DNA from: Luidia sarsii
Taxonomy: Eukaryota; Echinodermata; Asteroidea; Paxillosida; Luidiidae
Length of the DNA: 64,000 nucleotides
Direction: 5' to 3'
NCBI GenBank assembly: GCA_949987565.1
Contig: OX465114.1
Span: 992,001-1,056,000, forward strand
Part shown: in pieces, positions 11,301 through 23,165 of the stretch
Position numbering within the stretch: the stretch's first letter is position 1
Layout of the letters: the number at the start of each line of letters is the position of its first letter
Translations under genes and position numbers: made by a program
Notes under the pieces: model-generated
The model's input: the letters and a program-made list of their open reading frames with translations, nothing else
Database searches by the model: none
What the model was told of the DNA's origin: nothing

Positions 11301-14300
11301 GAAATTAATATCTCATTAACTAAGATGCTGACGACATTCAAATTTGTCCTAGGAAGAGGCCTAGGGTTCTTCTAACAACAGGTGTTAAAGTTACTGAGTT
11401 TGGAGAACATTTCTTTTGATGGTTTTCCAGGGAAAGGCAACGACCCTTCATCTGTCTGAGTGTCAACTGTGTAATCATACGAGTAGACGTTAACTCGCTG
11501 GCTTTGGAGGTGATAGGCAGAGATATATTCCTTGCGTGTTCATATCGTAATACATTTTAGGTTTTGATACTTGAAACTTGGCATGAAAGTAGCCCTGGGA
11601 TTCCTCCAGTGGCCTGAGTCAAAACATCTGAATTCGGAGTCAATTTCTATTCAAAGATTTTCAAGAGAAGGGAGCGACCCTACCTGTTTCTCTGAGCTGC
11701 CATTGTCAAGTCGGTGGCATAATGGTCGACGGCAGAGAGTGACTGAGCAGAAAGATAGGGTTTGGAAATTAATATCTCATTAAATATTATGCTGACGACA
11801 TTCAAATTTGTCCTAGGAAGAGGCCTAGGATTCTTCTAACAAGAAGTGTTCAAGTTACTGAGTTTGGAGAACATTTCTTTTGATGGTTTTCCAGGGAAAG
11901 GCAACGACCCTTCATCTGTCTGAGTGTCAACTGTGTATTCATACGAGTAGACGTTGATTCGCAGATTTTGCAGGTGATGGGCAGAGATATATTCCTTGCG
12001 TGTTCATATCGTTTTACATTTTAGGTTTTGATTCTTGAAACTTGGCATGAAAGTAGCCCTAGGATTCCTCCAGTGGCCTGAGTCAAAACATCTGAATTCG
12101 GAGTCAATTTCTATTCAAACATTTTCAGGAGAAGGGAGCGACTCTACCTGTTTCTCTGAGCTGCCATTGTCCAGTCGCTGGCATAATTGTCGACGGCAGA
12201 GAGTGTCTGAGCAGAAAGATAGGGTTTGGAAATTAATATCTCATTAACTAAGATGCTGACGACATTCAAATTTGTCCTAGGAAGAGGCCTAGGGTTCTTC
12301 TAACAACAGGTGTTAAAGTTACTGAGTTTGGAGAACATTTCTTTTGATGGTTTTCCAGGGAAAGGCAACGACCCTTCATCTGTCTGAGTGTCAACTGTGT
12401 ATTCATACGAGTACACGTTAACTCGCTGGCTTTGGAGGTGATGGGCAGAGATATATTCCTTGCGTGTTCATATCGTTTTACATTTTAGGTTTTGATGCTT
12501 GAAACTTGGCATGAAAGTAGCCCTGGGATTCCTCCAGTGGCCTGAGTCAAAACATCTGAATTCGGAGTCAATTTCTATTCAAACATTTTCAGGAGAAGGG
12601 AGCGACCCTACCTGTTTCTCTGAGCTGCCATTGTCCAGTCGCTGGCAAAATTGTCGACGGCAGAGAGTGACTGAGCAGAAAGATAGGGTTTGAAATTTAA
12701 TATCTCATAAACTAAGATGCTGACGACATTCAAATTTGTCCTAGGAAGAGGCCTAGGGTTCTTCTAACAACAGGTGTTAAAGTTACTGAGTTTGGAGAAC
12801 ATTTCTTTTGATGGTTTTCCAGGGAAAGGCAACGACCCTTCATCTGTCTGAGTGTCAACTGTGTATTCATACAAGTAGACGTTGATTCGCAGATTTTGCA
12901 GGTGATGGGCAGAGATATATTCCTTGCGTGTTCATATCGTTTTACATTTTAGGTTTTGATTCTTGAAACTTGGCATGAAAGTAGCCCTAGGATTTCTCCA
13001 GTGGCCTGAGTCAAAACATCTGAATTCGGAGTCAATTTCTATTCAAACATTTTCAGGAGAAGGGAGCGACCCTACCTGTTTCTCTGAGCTGCCATTGTCC
13101 AGTCGCTGGTATAATTGTCGACGGCAGAGAGTGTCTGAGCAGAAAGATAGGGTTTGGAAATTAATATCTCATTAACTAAGATGCTGACGACATTCAAATT
13201 TGTCCTAGGAAGAGGCCTAGGGTTCTTCTAACAACAGGTGTTAAAGTTACTGAGTTTGGAGAACATTTCTTTTGATGGTTTTCCAGGGAAAGGCAACGAC
13301 CCTTCATCTGTCTGAGTGTCAACTGTGTATTCATACGAGTAGACGTTAACTCGCTGGCTTTGGAGGTGATAGGCAGAGATATATTCCTTGCGTGTTCATA
13401 TCGTAATACATTTTAGGTTTTGATGCTTGAAACTTGGCATGAAAGTAGCCCTGGGATTCCTCCAGTGGCCTGAGTAAAAACATCTGAATTCGGAGTCAAT
13501 TTCTATTCAAACATTTTCAAGAGAAGGGAGCGACCCTACCTGTTTCTCTGAGCTGCCATTGTCAAGTCGGTGGCATAATGGTCGACGGCAGAGTGTGACT
13601 GAGCAGAAAGATAGGGTTTGGAAATTAATATCTCATTAAATATTATGCTGACGACATTCAAATTTGTCCTAGGAAGAGGCCTAGGATTCTTCTAACAAGA
13701 AGTGTTCAAGTTACTGAGTTTGGAGAACATTTCTTTTGATGGTTTTCCAGGGAAAGGCAACGACCCTTCATCTGTCTGAGTGTCAACTGTGTATTCATAC
13801 GAGTAGACGTTGATTCGCAGATTTTGCAGGTGATGGGCAGAGATATATTCCTTGCGTGTTCATATCGTTTTACATTTTAGGTTTTGATTCTTGAAACTTG
13901 GCATGAAAGTAGCCCTGGGATTCCTCCAGTGGCCTGAGTCAAAACATCTGAATTCGGAGTCAATTTCTATTCAAACATTTTCAGGAGAAGGGAGCGACTC
14001 TACCTGTTTCTCTGAGCTGCCATTGTCCAGTCGCTGGCATAATTGTCGACGGCAGAGAGTGTCTGAGCAGAAAGATAGGGTTTGGAAATTAATATCTCAT
14101 TAACTAAGATGCTGACGACATTCAAATTTGTCCTAGGAAGAGGCCTAGGGTTCTTCTAACAACACGTGTTAAAGTTACTGAGTTTGGAGAACATTTCTTT
14201 TGATGGTTTTCCAGGGAAAGGCAACGACCCTTCATCTGTCTGAGTGTCAACTGTGTATTCATACGAGTAGACGTTAACTCGCTGGCTTTGGAGGTGATAG

Positions 14301-14349
14301 GCAGAGATATATTCCTTGCGTGTTCATATCGTAATACATTTTAGGTTTT
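8353..14349 (+). repeat. Region I, right copy of duplicated block
   Basis: The order is a, b, c, d/f chimera, g, a', c, d, e, b, c, d, e. Compared with the left copy it keeps separate b and c monomers (8782 and 9246) where the left has one fused monomer (430-893). It lacks two monomers equivalent to 1,358-2,285. Position 8353 is inside the monomer that starts at 8318 and matches window position 1. Private changes include gaaagttgg at 8,790 and gattcgtgaaac at 11,102. Confidence 0.9.
9710..10173 (+). repeat. Chimeric d/f monomer
   Basis: The A half shares aagtcagtgg with the d monomer at 894, and the preceding acatttcagg is also shared. The B half has gttaactcgctgac and gatattttcc, as in the f monomer at 1822, whereas 894 has gttgattcgcag. 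Two monomers (928 bp) present in the left copy are absent here, and the switch falls between about 9,860 and 10,100. Confidence 0.78.
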
Positions 14350-17133
14350 GATGCTTGAAACTTGGCATGAAAGTAGCCCTGGGATTCCTCCAGTGGCCTG
14401 AGTAAAAACATCTGAATTCGGAGTCAATTTCTATTCAAAGATTTTCAAGAGAAGGGAGCGACCCTACCTGTTTCTCTGAGCTGCCATTGTCAAGTCGGTG
14501 GCATAATGGTCGACGGCAGAGAGTGACTGAGCAGAAAGATAGGGTTTGGAAATTAATATCTCATTAAATATTATGCTGACGACATTCAAATTTGTCCTAG
14601 GAAGAGGCCTAGGATTCTTCTAACAAGAAGTGTTCAAGTTACTGAGTTTGGAGAACATTTCTTTTGATGGTTTTCCAGGGAAAGGCAACGACCCTTCATC
14701 TGTCTGAGTGTCAACTGTGTATTCATACGAGTAGACGTTAACTCGCTGACTTTGGAGGTGATAGGCAGAGATATTTTTCTTGCGTGTTCATATCGTAATA
14801 CATTTTAGGTTTTTATGCTTGAAACTTGGCATGAAAGTAGCCCTAGGATTCCTCCAGTGGCCTGAGTCGAAACATCTGATTTCGGAGTCAATTTCTATTC
14901 AAACATTTTCAGGAGAAGGGAGCGACCCTACCTGTTTCTCTGAGCTGCCATTGTCCAGTCGCTGGCATAATTGTCGACGGCAGAGAGTGACTGAGCAGAA
15001 AGATACCGTTTGGAAATTAATATCTCATTAACTAAGATGCTGACGACATTCAAATTTGTCCTAGGAAGAGGCCTAGGGTTCTTCTAACAATAGGTGTTAA
15101 AGTTACTGAGTTTGGAGAACATTTCTTTTGATGGTTTTCCAGGGAAAGGCAACGACTCTTCATCTGTCTGAGTGTCAACTGTGTATTCATACGAGTAGAC
15201 GTTAACTCGCTGGCTTTGGAGGTGATAGGCAGAGATATATTCCTTGCGTGTTCATATCGTTTTACATTTTAGGTTTTGATGCTTGAAACTTGGCATGAAA
15301 GTAGCCCTGGGATTCCTCCAGTGGCCTGAGTCAAAACATCTGAATTCGGAGTCAATTTCTATTCAAACATTTTCATGAGAAGGGAGCGACCCTACCTGTT
15401 TCTCTGAGCTGCCCTTGTCCAGTCGCTGGCATAATTGTCGACGGCAGAGAGTGACTGAGCAGAAAGATAGGGTTTGAAAATTAATATCTCATTAACTAAG
15501 ATGCTGACGACATTCAAATTTGTCCTAAGAAGAGGCCTAGGGTTCTTCTAACAACAGGTGTTAAAGTTACTGAGTTTGGAGAACATTTCTTTTGATGGTT
15601 TTCCAGGGAAAGGCAACGACCCTTCATCTGTCTGAGTGTCAACTGTGTATTCATACGAGTAGACGTTGATTCGCAGATTTTGCAGGTGATGGGCAGAGAT
15701 ATATTCCTTGCGTGTTCATATCGTTTTACATTTTAGGTTTTGATGCTTGAAACTTGGCATGAAAGTAGCCCTGGGATTCCTCCAGTGGCCTGAGTCAAAA
15801 CATCTGAATTCGGAGTCAATTTCTATTCAAACATTTTCAGGAGAAGGGAGCGACCCTACCTGTTTCTCTGAGCTGCCATTGTCCAGTCGCTGGCATAATT
15901 GTCGACGGCAGAGAGTGACTGATTAGAAAGATAGGGTTTGAAATTTAATATCTCATTAACTAAGATGCTGACGACATTCAAATTTGTCCTAGGAAGAGGC
16001 CTAGGGTTCTTCTAACAACAGGTGTTAAAGTTACTGAGTTTGGAGAACATTTCTTTTGATGGTTTTCCAGGGAAAGGCAACGACCCTTCATCTGTCTGAG
16101 TGTCAACTGTGTATTCATACGAGTAGACGTTGATTCGCAGATTTTGCAGGTGATGGGCAGAGATATATTCCTTGCGTGTTCATATCGTTTTACATTTTAG
16201 GTTTTGATGCTTGAAACTTGGCATGAAAGTAGCCCTGGGATTCCTCCAGTGGCCTGAGTCAAAACATCTGAATTCGGAGTCAATTTCTATTCAAACATTT
16301 TCATGAGAAGGGAGCGACCCTACCTGTTTCTCTGAGCTGCCCTTGTCCAGTCGCTGGCATAATTGTCGACGGCAGAGAGTGACTGAGCAGAAAGATAGGG
16401 TTTGAAAATTAATATCTCATTAACTAAGATGCTGACGACATTCAAATTTGTCCTAGGAAGAGGCCTAGGGTTCTTCTAACAACAGGTGTTAAAGTTACTG
16501 AGTTTGGAGAACATTTCTTTTGATGGTTTTCCAGGGAAAGGCAACGACCCTTCATCTGTCTGAGTGTCAACTGTGTATTCATACGAGTAGACGTTAACTC
16601 GCTGGCTTTGGAGGTGATAGGCAGAGATATATTCCTTGCGTGTTCATATCGTAATACATTTTAGGTTTTGATGCTTGACACTTGGCATGAAAGTAGCCCT
16701 GGGATTCCTCCAGTGGCCTGAGTAAAAACATCTGAATTCGGAGTCAATTTCTATTCAAAGATTTTCAAGAGAAGGGAGCGACCCTACCTGTTTCTCTGAG
16801 CTGCCATTGTCAAGTCGGTGGCATAATGGTCGACGGCAGAGAGTGACTGAGCAGAAAGATAGGGTTTGGAAATTAATATCTCATTAAATATTATGCTGAC
16901 GACATTCAAATTTGTCCTAGGAAGAGGCCTAGGATTCTTCTAACAAGAAGTGTTCAAGTTACTGAGTTTGGAGAACATTTCTTTTGATGGTTTTCCAGGG
17001 AAAGGCAACGACCCTTCATCTGTCTGAGTGTCAACTGTGTATTCATACGAGTAGACGTTAACTCGCTGACTTTGGAGGTGATAGGCAGAGATATTTTCCT
17101 TGCGTGTTCATATCGTAATACATTTTAGGTTTT
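14350..17133 (+). repeat. Region II lead-in, six monomers
   Basis: The order is f (14350), g' (14814), a (15278), b (15742), a-like (16206) and f (16670). The g' monomer has gagtcgaaac and gataccgttt; the gtcgaaac mark reappears only in the g' monomers at 34302 and 39404. The b monomer at 15742 has ctgattagaaag, shared with the b monomer at 21774. The a monomer at 16206 has the alternative B half with gttaactcgctgg and aatac, so it skips c, d and e of the cycle. The f monomer at 16670 has cttgacactt, shared with 22702. Confidence 0.82.
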
Positions 17134-18989
17134 TATGCTTAAAACTTGGCATGAAAGTAGCCCTAGGATTCCTCCAGTGGCCTGAGTCAAAACATCTGAT
17201 TTCGGAGTCAATTTCTATTCAAACATTTTCAGGAGAAGGGAGCGACCCTACCTGTTTCTCTGAGCTGCCATTGTCCAGTCGCTGGCATAATTGTCGACGG
17301 CAGAGAGTGACTGAGCAGAAAGATACGGTTTGGAAATTAATATCTCATTAACTAAGATGCTGACGACATTCAAATTTGTCCTAGGAAGAGGCCTAGGGTT
17401 CTTCTAACAATAGGTGTTAAAGTTACTGAGTTTGGAGAACATTTCTTTTGATGGTTTTCCAGGGAAAGGCAACGACTCTTCATCTGTCTGAGTGTCAACT
17501 GTGTATTCATACGAGTAGACGTTAACTCGCTGGCTTTGGAGGTGATAGGCAGAGATATATTCCTTGCGTGTTCATATCGTTTTACATTTTAGGTTTTGAT
17601 GCTTGAAACTTGGCATGAAAGTAGCCCTGGGATTCCTCCAGTGGCCTGAGTCAAAACATCTGAATTCGGAGTCAATTTCTATTCAAACATTTTCATGAGA
17701 AGGGAGCGACCCTACCTGTTTCTCTGAGCTGCCCTTGTCCAGTCGCTGGCATAATTGTCGACGGCAGAGAGTGACTGAGCAGAAAGATAGGGTTTGAAAA
17801 TTAATATCTCATTAACTAAGATGCTGACGACATTCAAATTTGTCCTAAGAAGAGGCCTAGGGTTCTTCTAACAACAGGTGTTAAAGTTACTGAGTTTGGA
17901 GAACATTTCTTTTGATGGTTTTCCAGGGAAAGGCAACGACCCTTCATCTGTCTGAGTGTCAACTGTGTATTCATACGAGTAGACGTTGATTCGCAGATTT
18001 TGCAGGTGATGGGCAGAGATATATTCCTTGCGTGTTCATATCGTTTTACATTTTAGGTTTTGATGTTTGAAACTTGGTATGAAAGTAGCCCTGGGATTCC
18101 TCCAGTGGCCTGAGTCAAAACATCTGAATTCGGAGTCAATTTCTATTCAAACATTTTCAGGAGAAGGGAGCGACCCTACCCGTTTCTCTGAGCTGCCATT
18201 GTCCAGTCGCTGGCATAATTGTCGACGGCAGAGAGTGACTGAGCAGAAAGATAGGGTTTGAAATTTAATATCTCATTAACTAAGATGCTGACGACATTCA
18301 AATTTGTCCTAGGAAGAGGCCTAGGGTTCTTCTAACAACAGGTGTTAAAGTTACTGAGTTTGGAGAACATTTCTTTTGATGGTTTTCCAGGGAAAGGCAA
18401 CGACCCTTCATCTGTCTGAGTGTCAACTGTGTATTCATACGAGTAGACGTTGATTCGCAGATTTTGCAGGTGATGGGCAGAGATATATTCCTTGCGTGTT
18501 CATATCGTTTTACATTTTAGGTTTTGATTCTTGAAACTTGGCATGAAAGTAGCCCTAGGATTTCTCCAGTGGCCTGAGTCAAAACATCTGAATTCGGAGT
18601 CAATTTCTATTCAAACATTTTCAGGAGAAGGGAGCGACCCTACCTGTTTCTCTGAGCTGCCATTGTCCAGTCGCTGGTATAATTGTCGACGGCAGAGAGT
18701 GTCTGAGCAGAAAGATAGGGTTTGGAAATTAATATCTCATTAACTAAGATGCTGACGACATTCAAATTTGTCCTAGGAAGAGGCCTAGGGTTCTTCTAAC
18801 AACAGGTGTTAAAGTTACTGAGTTTGGAGAACATTTCTTTTGATGGTTTTCCAGGGAAAGGCAACGACCCTTCATCTGTCTGAGTGTCAACTGTGTATTC
18901 ATACGAGTAGACGTTAACTCGCTGGCTTTGGAGGTGATAGGCAGAGATATATTCCTTGCGTGTTCATATCGTAATACATTTTAGGTTTT

Positions 18990-19453
18990 GATGCTTGAAA
19001 CTTGGCATGAAAGTAGCCCTGGGATTCCTCCAGTGGCCTGAGTAAAAACATCTGAATTCGGAGTCAATTTCTATTCAAAGATTTTCAAGAGAAGGGAGCG
19101 ACCCTACCTGTTTCTCTGAGCTGCCATTGTCAAGTCGGTGGCATAATGGTCGACGGCAGAGAGTGACTGAGCAGAAAGATAGGGTTTGGAAATTAATATC
19201 TCATTAAATATTATGCTGACGACATTCAAATTTGTCCTAGGAAGAGGCCTAGGGTTCTTCTAACAATAGGTGTTAAAGTTACTGAGTTTGGAGAACATTT
19301 CTTTTGATGGTTTTCCAGGGAAAGGCAACGACTCTTCATCTGTCTGAGTGTCAACTGTGTATTCATACGAGTAGACGTTAACTCGCTGGCTTTGGAGGTG
19401 ATAGGCAGAGATATATTCCTTGCGTGTTCATATCGTTTTACATTTTAGGTTTT
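18990..19453 (+). repeat. Chimeric d/g monomer
   Basis: The A half is d/f type (gagtaaaaac, agattttcaag, aagtcggtgg, aaatattatg). The B half is g type (cctagggttc, aacaataggtg, cgactcttc, tttacattttagg). The switch can be placed between about 19,212 and 19,251, an interval that contains the cctagg dyad. The d, e and f monomers expected between c and g are missing as separate units. Confidence 0.8.
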
Positions 19454-19917
19454 GATGCTTGAAACTTGGCATGAAAGTAGCCCTGGGATTCCTCCAGTGG
19501 CCTGAGTCAAAACATCTGAATTCGGAGTCAATTTCTATTCAAACATTTTCATGAGAAGGGAGCGACCCTACCTGTTTCTCTGAGCTGCCATTGTCCAGTC
19601 GCTGGCATAATTGTCGACGGCAGAGAGTGTCTGAGCAGAAAGATAGGGTTTGGAAATTAATATCTCATTAACTAAGATGCTGACGACATTCAAATTTGTC
19701 CTAGGAAGAGGCCTAGGGTTCTTCTAACAACAGGTGTTAAAGTTACTGAGTTTGGAGAACATTTCTTTTGATGGTTTTCCAGGGAAAGGCAACGACCCTT
19801 CATTTGTCTGAGTGTCAACTGTGTATTCATACGAGTAGACGTTAACTCGCTGGCTTTGGAGGTGATAGGCAGAGATATATTCCTTGCGTGTTCATATCGT
19901 AATACATTTTAGGTTTT
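19454..19917 (+). repeat. Chimeric a/e monomer
   Basis: It begins as type a (cattttcatgagaag) but has gccattgtc in place of gcccttgtc, gtgtctgag, tttggaaatt and a B half with gttaactcgctgg and aatac, as in e. The switch lies within about 19,552-19,590. A private catttgtctgag is present near 19,802. Confidence 0.72.
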
Positions 19918-22900
19918 GATGCTTGAAACTTGGCATGAAAGTAGCCCTGGGATTCCTCCAGTGGCCTGAGTAAAAACATCTGAATTCGGAGTCAATTTCT
20001 ATTCAAAGATTTTCAAGAGAAGGGAGCGACCCTACCTGTTTCTCTGAGCTGCCATTGTCAAGTCGGTGGCATAATGGTCGACGGCAGAGAGTGACTGAGC
20101 AGAAAGATAGGGTTTGGAAATTAATATCTCATTAAATATTATGCTGACGACATTCAAATTTGTCCTAGGAAGAGGCCTAGGATTCTTCTAACAAGAAGTG
20201 TTCAAGTTACTGAGTTTGGAGAACATTTCTTTTGATGGTTTTCCAGGGAAAGGCAACGACCCTTCATCTGTCTGAGTGTCAACTGTGTATTCATACGAGT
20301 AGACGTTAACTCGCTGACTTTGGAGGTGATAGGCAGAGATATTTTCCTTGCGTGTTCATATCGTAATACATTTTAGGTTTTTATGCTTGAAACTTGGCAT
20401 GAAAGTAGCCCTAGGATTCCTCCAGTGGCCTGAGTCAAAACATCTGATTTCGGGGTCAATTTCTATTCAAACATTTTCAGGAGAAGGGAGCGACCCTACC
20501 TGTTTCTCTGAGCTGCTATTGTCCAGTCGCTGGCATAATTGTCGACGGCAGAGAGTGACTGAGCAGAAAGATACGGTTTGGAAATTAATATCTCATTAAC
20601 TAAGATGCTGACGACATTCAAATTTGTCCTAGGAAGAGGCCTAGGGTTCTTCTAACAATAGGTGTTAAAGTTACTGAGTTTGGAGAACATTTCTTTTGAT
20701 GGTTTTCCAGGGAAAGGCAACGACTCTTCATCTGTCTGAGTGTCAACTGTGTATTCATACGAGTAGACGTTAACTCGCTGGCTTTGGAGGTGATAGGCAG
20801 AGATATATTCCTTGCGTGTTCATATCGTTTTACATTTTAGGTTTTGATGCTTGAAACTTGGCATGAAAGTAGCCCTGGGATTCCTCCAGTGGCCTGAGTC
20901 AAAACATCTGAATTCGGAGTCAATTTCTATTCAAACATTTTCATGAGAAGGGAGCGACCCTACCTGTTTCTCTGAGCTGCCCTTGTCCAGTCGCTGGCAT
21001 AATTGTCGACGGCAGAGAGTGACTGAGCAGAAAGATAGGGTTTGAAAATTAATATCTCATTAACTAAGATGCTGACGACATTCAAATTTGTCCTAAGAAG
21101 AGGCCTAGGGTTCTTCTAACAACAGGTGTTAAAGTTACTGAGTTTGGAGAACATTTCTTTTGATGGTTTTCCAGGGAAAGGCAACGACCCTTCATCTGTC
21201 TGAGTGTCAACTGTGTATTCATACGAGTAGACGTTGATTCGCAGATTTTGCAGGTGATGGGCAGAGATATATTCCTTGCGTGTTCATATCGTTTTACATT
21301 TTAGGTTTTGATTCTTGAAACTTGGCATGAAAGTAGCCCTGGGATTCCTCCAGTGGCCTGAGTAAAAACATCTGAATTCGGAGTCAATTTCTATTCAAAG
21401 ATTTTCAAGAGAAGGGAGCGACCCTACCTGTTTCTCTGAGCTGCCATTGTCAAGTCGGTGGCATAATGGTCGACGGCAGAGAGTGACTGAGCAGAAAGAT
21501 AGGGTTTGGAAATTAATATCTCATTAAATATTATGCTGACGACATTCAAATTTGTCCTAGGAAGAGGCCTAGGATTCTTCTAACAAGAAGTGTTCAAGTT
21601 ACTGAGTTTGGAGAACATTTCTTTTGATGGTTTTCCAGGGAAAGGCAACGACCCTTCATCTGTCTGAGTGTCAACTGTGTATTCATACGAGTAGACGTTA
21701 ACTCGCTGACTTTGGAGGTGATAGGCAGAGATATTTTCCTTGCGTGTTCATATCGTTTTACATTTTAGGTTTTGATGCTTGAAACTTGGCATGAAAGTAG
21801 CCCTGGGATTCCTCCAGTGGCCTGAGTCAAAACATCTGAATTCGGAGTCAATTTCTATTCAAACATTTTCAGGAGAAGGGAGCGACCCTACCTGTTTCTC
21901 TGAGCTGCCATTGTCCAGTCGCTGGCATAATTGTCGACGGCAGAGAGTGACTGATTAGAAAGATAGGGTTTGAAATTTAATATCTCATTAACTAAGATGC
22001 TGACGACATTCAAATTTGTCCTAGGAAGAGGCCTAGGGTTCTTCTAACAACAGGTGTTAAAGTTACTGAGTTTGGAGAACATTTCTTTTGATGGTTTTCC
22101 AGGGAAAGGCAACGACCCTTCATCTGTCTGAGTGTCAACTGTGTATTCATACGAGTAGACGTTGATTCGCAGATTTTGCAGGTGATGGGCAGAGATATAT
22201 TCCTTGCGTGTTCATATCGTTTTACATTTTAGGTTTTGATGCTTGAAACTTGGCATGAAAGTAGCCCTGGGATTCCTCCAGTGGCCTGAGTCAAAACATC
22301 TGAATTCGGAGTCAATTTCTATTCAAACATTTTCTTGAGAAGGGAGCGACCCTACCTGTTTCTCTGAGCTGCCCTTGTCCAGTCGCTGGCATAATTGTCG
22401 ACGGCAGAGAGTGACTGAGCAGAAAGATACGGTTTGGAAATTAATATCTCATTAACTAAGATGCTGACGACATTCAAATTTGTCCTAGGAAGAGGCCTAG
22501 GGTTCTTCTAACAACAGGTGTTAAAGTTACTGAGTTTGGAGAACATTTCTTTTGATGGTTTTCCAGGGAAAGGCAACGACCCTTCATCTGTCTGAGTGTC
22601 AACTGTGTATTCATACGAGTAGACGTTAACTCGCTGGCTTTGGAGGTGATAGGCAGAGATATATTCCTTGCGTGTTCATATCGTAATACATTTTAGGTTT
22701 TGATGCTTGACACTTGGCATGAAAGTAGCCCTGGGATTCCTCCAGTGGCCTGAGTAAAAACATCTGAATTCGGAGTCAATTTCTATTCAAAGATTTTCAA
22801 GAGAAGGGAGCGACCCTACCTGTTTCTCTGAGCTGCCATTGTCAAGTCGGTGGCATAATGGTCGACGGCAGAGAGTGACTGAGCAGAAAGATAGGGTTTG

Positions 22901-23165
22901 GAAATTAATATCTCATTAAATATTATGCTGACGACATTCAAATTTGTCCTAGGAAGAGGCCTAGGATTCTTCTAACAAGAAGTGTTCAAGTTACTGAGTT
23001 TGGAGAACATTTCTTTTGATGGTTTTCCAGGGAAAGGCAACGACCCTTCATCTGTCTGAGTGTCAACTGTGTATTCATACGAGTAGACGTTAACTCGCTG
23101 ACTTTGGAGGTGATAGGCAGAGATATTTTCCTTGCGTGTTCATATCGTAATACATTTTAGGTTTT

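Larger units (their letters stand above)
17134..23165 (+). repeat. Region II 13-monomer HOR (6,032 bp)
   Basis: It is bounded by g' monomers with ttatgcttaaaac at 17134 and 23166. The order is g', a, b, c, d/g chimera (18990), a/e chimera (19454), f, g'' (20382, with gatttcggggtc), a, f-like (21310), b (21774, ctgattag), a-like (22238), f (22702, cttgacactt). The last three resemble the three monomers at 15742-17133, 6,032 bp upstream, so the block is itself an imperfect tandem copy. Confidence 0.85.
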
